Shown: positions 1-8,730, numbered from the stretch's first letter. The stretch: DNA of 50,848 bases from Bacteroidales bacterium (GCA_022482545.1 JAKVOZ010000013.1:1-50848); one strand, 5' to 3'. Notes: generated from the letters alone by a model not told the origin. A program made the numbers and translations.

Positions 1-192
1 TTTACTCAAAGATGTTAGAATAGAATTTATATAAATAACGTAAGTTAGATATTCGTCATTTTGTTATCACTTAACTTTTTATACTTTTTCTTATTCATTT
101 TTTTCTTGTATTGAATTCACATTGAAATAGAATAAAAAGATAGCAAAATAGAATAAAGAATTAATTTGAGTAGAAAAGAAACAAAAACATAA

Positions 193-1404
193 ATGGAAAG
201 TATAAAGAAAATATATCGTATAGGTAATGGCCCGTCATCTTCACATACTATTGGACCAAGAAGAGCAGCAGAAAAGTTTTTGAAAATGGAGCCAATGGCA
301 AAAAAATATGTTGTAACGTTGTATGGTTCGTTGGCGGCAACAGGCAAAGGCCACTTGACAGATAAAGCAATAATAGATGTACTTGGTAAAGATAAGACGG
401 AGATTGTTTGGATGCCAAGCGTTTTTCTTCCTTTTCACCCAAATGGAATGAAGTATGAGTCTTTTGATGAAAACAACAAACAGACTAAGAGTTGGATAAT
501 TTATAGTATTGGAGGAGGAAAGATTGCTGATGAAAACACTGTTGAGAGTGAAAAACATATATATCCTCACAATTCGCTTAATGATATTCTCTCATTTATA
601 GGAAAAGAAGGTATGACGTTTTGGGAATATGTTCAAAAGTATGAAGAGAGTGATATATGGGATTATTTGAGTGAGGTTTGGATTGTTATGCAAAAATCTG
701 TTGAAGATGGATTGCAAGAAGAAGGTGTTTTGCCAGGCAGTATTCATTTAAGAAGAAAAGCAATGTCTTATTATACCAAAGCACGTAGTTATAAGAGTTC
801 ATTGTATGGACGTTGTGCTGTTCAAGCTTATGCTCTTGCGGTTGCAGAACACAATGCAAGTGGAGGAAAGATAGTAACAGCACCAACATGTGGCTCATCG
901 GGCGTTTTGGCAGCAGTACTTTATCATCTACATAAAGAACACGGTTTTACGGATAAACAGATTATATGGGCGTTAGCAACAGCAGGAGTGTTTGGAAATG
1001 TGATAAAAACCAATGCTTCTATATCTGGGGCAGAGGTTGGTTGTCAAGGAGAAGTAGGCTCTGCTTGTTCTATGGCTGCCGCTGCTTCTTGTCAACTCTT
1101 TGGTGCTTTTCCTCAACAGATAGAATATGCTGCCGAGATAGGTCTTGAACACCATCTTGGACTTACTTGCGACCCTATTTGCGGTCTTGTTCAAGTGCCT
1201 TGTATTGAAAGAAATGCTTTTGCAGCCCTTAGAGCTCTTGATGCTAATCTTTATGCTATGATGTCAGATGGCAGACATATGATTTCTTTTGATAAGGTTG
1301 TTAAGACAATGAAACTAACAGGCAAAGACATTCCTTCACTTTATAAAGAGACAGCAGAAGGCGGACTTGCAGTTGTAGGCAAACCAAAAGATATTGTAGA
1401 TTAA
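193..1404 (+). CDS. sdaA: L-serine dehydratase (L-serine ammonia-lyase), iron-sulfur type
   Basis: Deaminates L-serine to pyruvate and ammonia in the cytoplasm, using a [4Fe-4S] cluster instead of pyridoxal phosphate. The 403-residue protein is a single-chain enzyme: the N-terminal beta domain opens with the family motif GPSSSHTIGP, and the C-terminal alpha domain carries TAPTCGSSGVLAA and the cysteine-rich stretch LTCDPICGLVQVPCIERNA (Cys326, Cys330, Cys337), the usual region for cluster ligands. The start follows an A-rich leader and puts the beta-domain motif where the family has it. Length is slightly short of the usual 400-460. It fits a pattern of amino-acid breakdown genes in the window (hutH, ornithine carbamoyltransferase, peptidases). 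Its last 190 bp are duplicated about 2.4 kb downstream as a broken copy. Confidence 0.95.
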   Translation: MESIKKIYRIGNGPSSSHTIGPRRAAEKFLKMEPMAKKYVVTLYGSLAATGKGHLTDKAIIDVLGKDKTEIVWMPSVFLPFHPNGMKYESFDENNKQTKSWIIYSIGGGKIADENTVESEKHIYPHNSLNDILSFIGKEGMTFWEYVQKYEESDIWDYLSEVWIVMQKSVEDGLQEEGVLPGSIHLRRKAMSYYTKARSYKSSLYGRCAVQAYALAVAEHNASGGKIVTAPTCGSSGVLAAVLYHLHKEHGFTDKQIIWALATAGVFGNVIKTNASISGAEVGCQGEVGSACSMAAAASCQLFGAFPQQIEYAAEIGLEHHLGLTCDPICGLVQVPCIERNAFAALRALDANLYAMMSDGRHMISFDKVVKTMKLTGKDIPSLYKETAEGGLAVVGKPKDIVD

Positions 1405-1448
1405 TAAAAAATAAATGTAAAAAAATTGCAAGAATAAAAACAATAGTG

Positions 1449-1457
1449 TATCTTTGC
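1449..1457 (+). promoter_or_regulatory. Bacteroidetes-type -7 box downstream of sdaA
   Basis: TATCTTTGC matches the TAnnTTTG -7 consensus, and a TTGC about 23 nt upstream could serve as the -33 element. Transcription would start near 1462, almost 300 nt before the next start codon at 1756, so it would make either a long leader or a separate small RNA. Confidence 0.65.
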
Positions 1458-1462
1458 ATTCA

Positions 1463-1665
1463 ATACAAAATAAAATCTAAGTGAGAGTAAATAAAAACAT
1501 AATAAATAATATTGTTTATTTTGTAAACAGTGTTTGTGATAGAACAAAATTATCACAAATAATTTATTATGACGGTGCTTGTAACATTATGTATTCTTCT
1601 GAATATATATGGTTGATAGGAAAAAATGAACTTGACACCTTTTAGGGTGTCAAATATTTGTTTTC
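1463..1665 (+). ncRNA. candidate small RNA or structured leader
   Basis: This gene-free stretch follows a good promoter. Three hairpins can be read by eye: GTTTA/TAAAC near 1514-1528, the 9-bp stem TTTGTGATA (1533-1541) with TATCACAAA (1551-1559), and TTGACACC (1632-1639) with GGTGTCAA (1646-1653). The last is followed by ATATTTGTTTTC, a weak U-rich tail that could end transcription. No convincing ORF is present; a 15-codon frame begins at 1569. It could be a small RNA or the 5' leader of the lipoprotein gene at 1756. No known RNA family was recognised. Confidence 0.35.
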
Positions 1666-1755
1666 TGTATTCATTCTATACAATTATTATTGCACCCGCT
1701 CTAAAAATAAGATCTAAATAAATTTATAAGAATAAAGAAATAAAAAATAAATAAA

Positions 1756-2547
1756 ATGAAAAAAAATATAAATAAATTAAAAATATTAATAACAAGTATT
1801 AGTCTTGCAATTTTAACATTAATAGTAGTAATTTTTGTTGCATGTAATGATAATAATGAAACACATACACAAGAGGAGCGTATTTATAAAAGTATATCTA
1901 CATATCCTGATAATAAAGATAATCCTTATGATTATATAGGGAAGCAACATAATATTTTATTAAATCAACTATTAATATCTATATTTGATTATGAAACAAA
2001 AACAGGAGATACATTTAAAGGCAATTTTGATAAAGTTGTAAGTTTTGGTTCTAAATACATTAACGATAATGGTTTTGATACTAATGGTAACTATAATATG
2101 CTGAAAGCATTATATAAGAATGATTGTAATTTCTTTTTTGATTTAATAGATAATCAACCAATAGATATTTCTTCTAAAGAATGTATTAAAAATATTTGTA
2201 GAGCCACAGTTTCTATGTATATTAAAAATCCGAAAACATCATATAATGAATATTATGATTATATAATAAGTGTAGAAAAAAATATTTTAAATGGTAAAAT
2301 ATCGATATCACCAAAATATATAGAAAATATATTTTCATTTACAGCAACTTTTAGATATTCTCTTTATTTTTGGATGAATGATAATTATTTTCATAATACT
2401 CAAAAGAGTCTTTGGCGTGTGGTAGGTTGGGACGCTGTAGGAGCTTTAGTTGGGTCATTAGTTGGTCATGCTATAGACTGCGGGACTATAGCGAGCCTCT
2501 ATGCGGCTATGACTGATAAAGATGCAACTGTGACTGTGAATGCATAA
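1756..2547 (+). CDS. unrecognised lipoprotein with C-terminal glycine zipper
   Basis: I do not recognise this 263-residue protein. It begins with a lysine-rich n-region, a hydrophobic stretch and the lipobox-like VAC at about residue 30, so it is probably exported and lipid-anchored. The middle is rich in Asn, Tyr, Asp and Ile with no known motif. The C-terminus changes character: Gly229, Gly233 and Gly237 form a GxxxGxxxG zipper in a hydrophobic segment typical of membrane-inserting or oligomerising tails. The last 120 nt are visibly richer in G and C than the rest of the gene, so the tail may have a separate origin. Leucine is almost always TTA, unlike sdaA. It lies 49 nt before a small beta-barrel gene on the same strand and may be co-transcribed with it. 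Confidence 0.6.
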   Translation: MKKNINKLKILITSISLAILTLIVVIFVACNDNNETHTQEERIYKSISTYPDNKDNPYDYIGKQHNILLNQLLISIFDYETKTGDTFKGNFDKVVSFGSKYINDNGFDTNGNYNMLKALYKNDCNFFFDLIDNQPIDISSKECIKNICRATVSMYIKNPKTSYNEYYDYIISVEKNILNGKISISPKYIENIFSFTATFRYSLYFWMNDNYFHNTQKSLWRVVGWDAVGALVGSLVGHAIDCGTIASLYAAMTDKDATVTVNA

Positions 2548-2596
2548 GATTCTACTATACATATTAATTATTAAGAATAATAAAAATAATAAAATT

Positions 2597-3217
2597 ATGG
2601 CAAAAAAAACATTATTATTAATTGTATTATTTGTAATTAGCATTAGCTCTTATGCTCAATCTGCATCTACATGTGGATTAAAGACAAAAAAACATCTAAT
2701 GTCAGCAGAGGTAAATATGCAATTAGCTTATGCAACTGGTTTAGGGAACATGAATAATTTTTTATCTTCAAATATTGCTAAATTTAATAATATGAGAATG
2801 CTTCAAGGAGGAATAGGATATCAAGTAAATTTTTTCTTTTTAAAAGATTTCGCTATTTATTTACGATTAAATGCATTAAGGGGAAATGATTTTTCTGCAA
2901 ATGATAATATTCATGCAAAAATGAATACGTGGGAAGGATTATGTGGTTTGGAATATTATTTTTTTACAAAAAATAATATACAATTTAGTACTAATATAGG
3001 CTTTCTTGATGAAACAATAGATTTTGATTATGAAAAATATAATGGGTATTGGTGTAATTATGGCATTTCTATTGGAATGGTATTTTGGTATAAAAATTCA
3101 GGAATAGCATTAGGATATGCTCCAATGATAATTAAAAATGAGCCAAAAGAAACAATGTATAATTTGCCAAAGATGGCAAGAAATAATATATCCTTAACAT
3201 TCCGTCTTCGTTTTTAA
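2597..3217 (+). CDS. small outer-membrane beta-barrel-like protein
   Basis: The frame is open from 2540, but the ATG at 2597 gives a textbook signal peptide (MAKKTLLLIVLFVISISSYA, cleaved before QSAS), so a 206-residue product is preferred. The mature part alternates hydrophobic and polar residues, has many aromatic residues (GIGYQVNFFFLKDFAIYLRL, GLEYYFF) and ends ISLTFRLRF, with the terminal Phe typical of outer-membrane barrels recognised by BamA. The predicted number of strands is small, about eight to ten, as in the OprF/PorT-like barrels of Bacteroidetes. It follows the lipoprotein at 1756 and shares its AT-rich codon use. The two may work together at the outer membrane, but nothing shows what they do. 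Confidence 0.6.
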   Translation: MAKKTLLLIVLFVISISSYAQSASTCGLKTKKHLMSAEVNMQLAYATGLGNMNNFLSSNIAKFNNMRMLQGGIGYQVNFFFLKDFAIYLRLNALRGNDFSANDNIHAKMNTWEGLCGLEYYFFTKNNIQFSTNIGFLDETIDFDYEKYNGYWCNYGISIGMVFWYKNSGIALGYAPMIIKNEPKETMYNLPKMARNNISLTFRLRF

Positions 3218-3227
3218 ATATTAAAAA

Positions 3228-3258
3228 AAACAGGTCTGTATAAGTAAACCTGTTTCTT
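3228..3258 (+). terminator. hairpin after the barrel gene
   Basis: AAACAGGT (3228-3235) pairs with ACCTGTTT (3248-3255) around a 12-nt loop, starting 10 nt after the stop codon at 3217. The tail is only moderately T-rich (CTTATG), so it is a plausible but not strong intrinsic terminator. Confidence 0.55.
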
Positions 3259-3641
3259 ATGTATTAATGTATAATTTATAACCTTTTGGCGGAATTAGAG
3301 AAAATAGAATTAATAAAACATTATTATTAATTTTATTTATATATCAAAATAAAATTAAAATATTTAATAATAATTAACTATAAATTAGTTTTAATAGATT
3401 TAGTTGAAAAGACTTATATATGTTGGAATTTTTATCAAATTTCACTTTAAAATCTATCTTATTTGCTATTTATATATTAAATGACAAATAATTAGAGGTA
3501 TATAAAATTATAAATATAAATTCTTATTAAAATTTAATTCAGCCAATAGGTGATTTATAATTTTCTTATAATAAATTTGTGTTAATTATTAAATAATTTT
3601 ATTTGTTATTTAAAATGATAGTTTAATTGTCAATAATCTTT
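3259..3641. other. AT-rich spacer without recognisable genes
   Basis: About 380 nt of very AT-rich sequence. I see no ORF with credible composition, no clear promoter and no recognisable remnant of sdaA before 3642. It may be decayed sequence from whatever event left the broken sdaA copy. Confidence 0.5.
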
Positions 3642-3853
3642 ACCAACATGTGGCTGATTTGGCATTTTGCGGCACTTAGAGCATTAGATGCTAATCTTTA
3701 TGCTATGATGTCTGACGGCAGACATATGATTTCTTTTGATAAGGTTGTTAAGACAATGAAACTAACAGGCAAAGACCTTCCTTCACTTTATAAAGAAACA
3801 GCAGAAGGCGGACTCGCAGTTGTTGGCAGACCAAAAGATATTGTAGATTAATA
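3642..3853 (+). pseudogene. internally deleted 3' copy of sdaA
   Basis: Positions 3642-3669 match sdaA 882-909 (ACCAACATGTGGCT is exact), and positions 3665-3853 match sdaA 1218-1406 at roughly 93% identity by eye, in the same orientation. The join lies at a shared TTTTG, so 313 bp were lost between two TTTTG microhomologies. The deletion shifts the frame, and the upstream part also has an in-frame TGA. The 3' part still reads in frame to the same end (PKDIVD, stop). It encodes no domain able to act alone and is best called a remnant. Changes in the surviving part are mostly at third codon positions, so it was under selection, or was converted by the intact gene, until fairly recently. Confidence 0.85.
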
Positions 3854-3857
3854 ATAT

Positions 3858-4694
3858 TTATTTTATTATTTCTAATACTTCTGGTGTTAATATATTATCA
3901 AGTTGATTAAATGGAATGATAACATAAGGCATACCAGCAGCATAACAAGCTATCTCATATTGACCATAAGATAAACATAAACCGTCTTTTGTAAAATAAG
4001 GAGGATTCTTTGGAAGTGGTATAGAATTAACCGTGAAATGATTTATATCACCAAATAATTGTCCTATCAAATCTTTATCTGTCTTTACTTTAAAATACTT
4101 CTTCAAACCACTTTTAATATGTTTTCTTAAAGCCTTTTTATCTTTTATCATATTCCAACCATAACTCTTACCATTTGAAATATTAAAAGTGTTTCCTATC
4201 TCACCATAAGAGCCGTGTGCACCACCTTGATCAATATAATTGCCTGCAACAATACTAATTACTTTATTAGTTTTGTAAGAAAGATAAATACTATCAAAGG
4301 AAGTATATTGATTATCAAGGCCTTCTTGTTTTATTTCTTTGGTAGAAGATTTTATAAACTTCTTTTCATACCAATTCATCATAGAGTCAGCATTAGAAAG
4401 ATTGCCTTTATACTTGTTGCCCATTTGTTTATTAACCCAAAGTCTAATGTTTTTTGCAACAAGACTTGTATCATTCTTATCTGGATAATTAACATAATAA
4501 GAAGCATCTGCATATTTGTTACTAATGTGGTTTTTTATTGTAACAAAACTCATCTCTTGCTTTGCTTGCTCTTTGTTTGAAATAGTTTCTGTTGATGTTT
4601 CGCTTGAAGAAGTACTCTTTGCTTTCTTGTTGCAACTACTAACTATTAATACACTTGCTGCTAATAAAGTTATAACTAAAATGTTTTTTTTCAT
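3858..4694 (-). CDS. lipoprotein with DUF3298/RsiV-like domain
   Basis: A 278-residue exported protein. The N-terminus has a signal sequence with the lipobox VSSC (Cys at about residue 21), followed by a Ser/Thr/Glu-rich linker of about 25 residues. The remainder resembles the PF13739/DUF3298 arrangement found in RsiV and many Bacteroidetes lipoproteins: a strand-rich N-terminal part with YYVNYPDKND, then the hallmark GGAHGSYGEIGNTFN, and a C-terminal part ending in a predicted strand before a Leu/Ile-rich helix. RsiV binds lysozyme, but in Bacteroidetes most such proteins have no known ligand and are not next to a sigma factor. None is seen here. It stands alone on the minus strand, and its stop codon is 4 nt from the sdaA remnant. 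Confidence 0.75.
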   Translation of the reverse strand: MKKNILVITLLAASVLIVSSCNKKAKSTSSSETSTETISNKEQAKQEMSFVTIKNHISNKYADASYYVNYPDKNDTSLVAKNIRLWVNKQMGNKYKGNLSNADSMMNWYEKKFIKSSTKEIKQEGLDNQYTSFDSIYLSYKTNKVISIVAGNYIDQGGAHGSYGEIGNTFNISNGKSYGWNMIKDKKALRKHIKSGLKKYFKVKTDKDLIGQLFGDINHFTVNSIPLPKNPPYFTKDGLCLSYGQYEIACYAAGMPYVIIPFNQLDNILTPEVLEIIK

Positions 4695-4938
4695 AATTTT
4701 TGTTTCTTTTTATAACGTATTATATTGTATAAAATTATTTCATTAATTTATTGAATTAAAACGACGGAATATTTCATTAAAACGATTAAATAAAAAAATA
4801 AAATAGCGTTTTAGTAAAAGGTTGATAATTAAATATATGTTTTAAGTATAAAAATAAGGTGATAGTTATAAACAAAAAGTATGTTCTATGTAATATGAAA
4901 TATTATAGTTTTATAGACAAATATTAAATTATTTTTAT

Positions 4939-4947
4939 TATTTTTGC
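4939..4947 (+). promoter_or_regulatory. -7 box for the RecQ-like helicase gene
   Basis: TATTTTTGC fits TAnnTTTGC and lies 31 nt before the ATG at 4979, giving a leader of about 25 nt. It supports this start and shows that the helicase gene is its own transcription unit. Confidence 0.65.
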
Positions 4948-4978
4948 CATTGTAATAATTAATTTGTAAATAAAGGAT

Positions 4979-7900
4979 ATGTCAAAACAGAAAGAAATAC
5001 AACGATTATATACAAATATTGTTGAAACATTAATAAAATCAAATTTAGAAAAAAGTCATAATTTGATTTTTGTATTTTTAGGAATAGAAGATTTAGTTGA
5101 TGAAAAGATTTTTGAAACATATATAGCAGATAAAGAAACCTTTAATGAAAATGGTAACGAAAGTACATTTGACAATAAATGGTTTACTAGTATATTTACT
5201 AAGTTAAACCAAGATAAAGAATATCACATCATTTCATATCCTCAATTTAGTTATTTGATAAATTATATTACTCCTTCATTCTTTAGAGATCGTATAATTA
5301 TAATAAGAGATAATTTACGTCAATTATTCCCTCTTAAAAATTATGAGTTCCTTGAGTGTTCAAATATTAATAATGAAGATGAAAGACCATCAAACTTACC
5401 AATATATCAAACAGAACAGATAAAAGTAGAAAATAGATGTTATTATTCTATTAAAACATATGATGATTTTATGGTAATAGATTTATTTACAGAAGAAATT
5501 GAATTAACTTATTTAGATAGTACTTTAAATAATAATATAATTGATGTTACATCTGATAGATATTCTATAGATATTTTGGTTAATAATTGTTTAAGAGAAA
5601 ATGATTTTAATAAACAAGTTATTGTTAAAGTTTATAATAAACAACCATTTAGTGAGTATATTTTAAATAAATTAAGATTAATTAATTGGTTGTTAACACA
5701 ATTTGGCGGTAAGGTTTTGTTATCTCAAGAAGATAATGTAATAAAAGATTATAAAGTTAATCAAATAACAGAACAACTATTAAAACAATATTGGGGTGAT
5801 AATGCTAAATTTAGAACATTGCAAGTTTATAGAAATCCAAATATAGATAAAGAAATCATAGAAATTTCACAAGGTTTAATAGTAGATACAATTATTAAAG
5901 AATATGATAAGGCTAAACAGAATAAACAGCCAAAAGATTTATTCTTAACTGCACCAACTGGAGCTGGAAAATCATTATTATTTCAATTACCTGCTTTTTA
6001 TATTTCACAACATGGAGATATTACTATAATTGTATCACCTTTAATAGCTTTAATGAAAGATCAAATAAAGGCAATTATAAATGATAGAAAATATAATAAA
6101 GCTCAATTTATAAATAGTGAATTAACTTTGTCTGATAGAGAAAAAATTATAGAGGCATGTAAAAATAAAGAAGTAGATATATTATATATGTCTCCTGAAT
6201 TATTATTATCTTATGATATATCATATTTCATTGGAGAAAGGAAAATAGGACTATTCGTTATAGATGAGGCTCATTTAGTAACAACATGGGGAAGAGATTT
6301 TAGAGTTGATTATTGGTTCTTAGGTAATTATATAAGAAAAATCAGAAAATATAATAATTATTATTTTCCAATGATAGCTGTTACAGCAACAGCTATTTAT
6401 GGAGGAATAAATGATATGGTTTTTGATTGTATAGATAGTTTAGAAATGCATAATCCATATATTTTTATAGGACAAGTTAAAAGAGATAATATTGAATTTG
6501 TTATAAACAATCATGACAATTTCACAAAAGGTTATGAAAAGAAGAAACTACAACAAACTATTGATTTTATAACTAAAATAAATGAATTAGGTGCTAAAAC
6601 TATTGTATATACTCCATATACAAAACAGATTAAATTATTAAAACAGAATTTAGATTCAGTTGGAATACATGTAGCATGTTACTATGGAACATTAGATTCT
6701 AATCAAAAAGAATTTGCTTATGGAAATTTTAAAAATAATGAGATAAAAGTTATGGTTTGTACAAAGGCGTTTGGTATGGGAGTTGATATCTCAGACATAC
6801 AAGTTGTTTATCATCATGCTCCTTCTGGTCTTTTAGCTGATTATGTACAAGAAATAGGAAGAATAGCTCGTAAAGAATGGATACATGGATTCGCAACATT
6901 AGATTATTCTCAGCAAGATTTGACATATAGTAATATATTATATGGAATGTCGTCTATAAGGCATTATCAAATAAGGGGAGTTATAAAGAAATTATATAAT
7001 ATATATTTAAAAAATGATAAAAGGAGAAATTTGTTATTGTCTACTAGTGATTTTGGACATATATTTAATGAGACAATAGATTTAGATCAAAAAGTTCTTA
7101 CTTCTTTAATGATGATAGAAAAAGATTATTTAGCAAAGAATAGATTTAATGTTGTAATAGCAAGACCTAAAACTTTGTATGCAAAAGTATATGCAAAGGT
7201 TAATAATATAGGACTAAGCAAACTTTATTATTATTTTCCTAAAACAATTAAGGAGATAACCACTATAAATGAGAACAAGATAATAGAATTAGATTTAAAT
7301 AAAATATGGATAAAAAGTTATCAAGATAAGAGCTTCCCTATGTTAAAGAAAAGCTTTTATGAGGGAACGTTATTGCAAGAAAAAGATATTGAGTTAGTAC
7401 CTCAATTACGAATTTCATTTGAATTAATGCAGAAATATAATTATACATATAATGTAATAAAAATGTTATTCTTTAATATCTCTAATATTTTTGAAAAATC
7501 AGAAGATTATTTTACAGAACAAGAATTTGATGACAAATTAAGAAATTTTATTGAAGATAAAAGTAAATCTAAAAAAATAGTACAATTTGTTTTGTCGTCT
7601 TATTCTGGACAGCTTTTAGATATTGGAGTAATAGAACATAATGCTTTCTTGCAATCAAGAAGGGGCGTAGATGGAATAGAGCGATACAGAGTGTATAATA
7701 ATAGATATATGGAGAATTTTAATTTATTGTTGAAACGATTGTCTATATTATTTAAAGATAATGTAAATAATATTGCAACAAAATTTGTAACAAAAGGAAA
7801 TACTAATGCAAATAATTATATTAGATTAGGACAACTTTTAGAAATTTTAGAGTTGGGAGTTTTTGAGGCTAAGGGAGGCGATAATCCAATGGTGTTCGTT

Positions 7901-8665
7901 CGTATTAATGATCCTTTTAAAATAGAAAGAGATGCATTTAATCTTAAATATAGAAATACATTATTATCTCAAGTTGAGGAAAAACATAATATAAGTAATC
8001 AGATCTTTCAACATTTTTTTCTAAATAAATTTTCTAATGAAGATAGATGGGATTTTATAGAGGATGTTTTTTTAGGAGAGGATATAGATTCTATTTTTAT
8101 AAAATACAAAGGTGGGGATAAGAATGATATAAATATAATTGACTATTTAAGGAAAAATATAAAAAAAATAGATATAGAAGAACAAAAAAATATATCTCAA
8201 AAAACTAATATTAATATATATTATGCTGATGACAATAGCTATTATTATTTGAATAGTTTAATTACAATAGATACAGAAGATGGAACAAAGACAATGACAG
8301 TATCGCAATGGTTAATGAAAGATCCTATAAGTTTTGACAAAGAAAGAAGAAAATGTGGATTGAAAATAAATACTGATGTCTTTGATTTATTAATTTCTAA
8401 ATTAAGATCAAATCATTTAGAATATTTTAAAACAGTTTTAGGATTAAATATGAGAATAAAATTTAAAGGATATGATAGTTTAATAAAAGCTGTTATTCCA
8501 TATAAGGATAATCCTATTAAATTTTATAAATGGTGGATTGTAAACCAAGATGAAGTAATAATGTCAACAAAAGAAAAATTGGAATTATTTATTCAGGTAA
8601 AGAAAGAAAATAAGAAAGTTCTATTAAAAGAACATAGAACTATTTTAGAAAAATACAACTTGTAA
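4979..8665 (+). CDS. large RecQ-like superfamily 2 helicase, possible defence protein
   Basis: 1228 residues, about twice the length of housekeeping RecQ. Residues 1-300 form an unrecognised N-terminal region. The helicase core follows: motif I TAPTGAGKS (Lys331), motif II DEAH (429-432) in the RecQ-like context DEAHLVTTWGRDFR, motif III AVTATA, motif V GMGVDISD, and motif VI QEIGRIAR (624-631). The cysteine cluster of the RecQ zinc domain and an HRDC domain are not visible. About 600 C-terminal residues are unrecognised, with no obvious nuclease motif. Leucine is nearly always TTA and isoleucine ATA or ATT, while the neighbouring hydrogenase uses CTT freely, so the gene was probably acquired. 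The single-gene layout, large size and nearby restriction-modification genes suggest anti-phage defence, but that is inference. Confidence 0.8.
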   Translation: MSKQKEIQRLYTNIVETLIKSNLEKSHNLIFVFLGIEDLVDEKIFETYIADKETFNENGNESTFDNKWFTSIFTKLNQDKEYHIISYPQFSYLINYITPSFFRDRIIIIRDNLRQLFPLKNYEFLECSNINNEDERPSNLPIYQTEQIKVENRCYYSIKTYDDFMVIDLFTEEIELTYLDSTLNNNIIDVTSDRYSIDILVNNCLRENDFNKQVIVKVYNKQPFSEYILNKLRLINWLLTQFGGKVLLSQEDNVIKDYKVNQITEQLLKQYWGDNAKFRTLQVYRNPNIDKEIIEISQGLIVDTIIKEYDKAKQNKQPKDLFLTAPTGAGKSLLFQLPAFYISQHGDITIIVSPLIALMKDQIKAIINDRKYNKAQFINSELTLSDREKIIEACKNKEVDILYMSPELLLSYDISYFIGERKIGLFVIDEAHLVTTWGRDFRVDYWFLGNYIRKIRKYNNYYFPMIAVTATAIYGGINDMVFDCIDSLEMHNPYIFIGQVKRDNIEFVINNHDNFTKGYEKKKLQQTIDFITKINELGAKTIVYTPYTKQIKLLKQNLDSVGIHVACYYGTLDSNQKEFAYGNFKNNEIKVMVCTKAFGMGVDISDIQVVYHHAPSGLLADYVQEIGRIARKEWIHGFATLDYSQQDLTYSNILYGMSSIRHYQIRGVIKKLYNIYLKNDKRRNLLLSTSDFGHIFNETIDLDQKVLTSLMMIEKDYLAKNRFNVVIARPKTLYAKVYAKVNNIGLSKLYYYFPKTIKEITTINENKIIELDLNKIWIKSYQDKSFPMLKKSFYEGTLLQEKDIELVPQLRISFELMQKYNYTYNVIKMLFFNISNIFEKSEDYFTEQEFDDKLRNFIEDKSKSKKIVQFVLSSYSGQLLDIGVIEHNAFLQSRRGVDGIERYRVYNNRYMENFNLLLKRLSILFKDNVNNIATKFVTKGNTNANNYIRLGQLLEILELGVFEAKGGDNPMVFVRINDPFKIERDAFNLKYRNTLLSQVEEKHNISNQIFQHFFLNKFSNEDRWDFIEDVFLGEDIDSIFIKYKGGDKNDINIIDYLRKNIKKIDIEEQKNISQKTNINIYYADDNSYYYLNSLITIDTEDGTKTMTVSQWLMKDPISFDKERRKCGLKINTDVFDLLISKLRSNHLEYFKTVLGLNMRIKFKGYDSLIKAVIPYKDNPIKFYKWWIVNQDEVIMSTKEKLELFIQVKKENKKVLLKEHRTILEKYNL

Positions 8666-8673
8666 AGATAGTT

Positions 8674-8730
8674 ATGAATAACAAAGGGGCAACTCTTAGC
8701 GTTATAAAAGAAAATAAAAGAAAAATATGA
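8674..8730 (+). pseudogene. 18-codon frame, possible 3' remnant of an HATPase gene
   Basis: A short frame reads MNNKGATLSVIKENKRKI and stops in the ATGA that also starts the hydrogenase small subunit. Translational overlap of this kind is typical of operon genes. The sequence KGATLSV resembles the last strand of GHKL/HATPase domains (usually GKGTTV followed by hydrophobic residues), and such small ATPases often precede NuoE-like subunits in [FeFe]-hydrogenase operons of anaerobes. It may be the surviving tail of that gene after the helicase gene arrived 8 nt upstream. Eighteen residues are too few to prove this. Confidence 0.3.

Noticed and set aside
1-192. gene upstream of sdaA
   Set aside because: No credible frame. 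The stretch is AT-rich with T-runs and possible repeat modules near 125-170.
3627-3851. 74-residue functional protein from the sdaA copy
   Set aside because: The frame starts in unrelated sequence and keeps only the last 62 residues of the enzyme, without an active site.
1219-3853. insertion sequence or transposon bounded by sdaA repeats
   Set aside because: No transposase, integrase or terminal inverted repeat was found. The flanking repeats are gene duplicates, one with an internal deletion.
4979-8665. housekeeping RecQ
   Set aside because: Length is double, the zinc-binding cysteines and an HRDC domain are not visible, and codon use differs from core genes.
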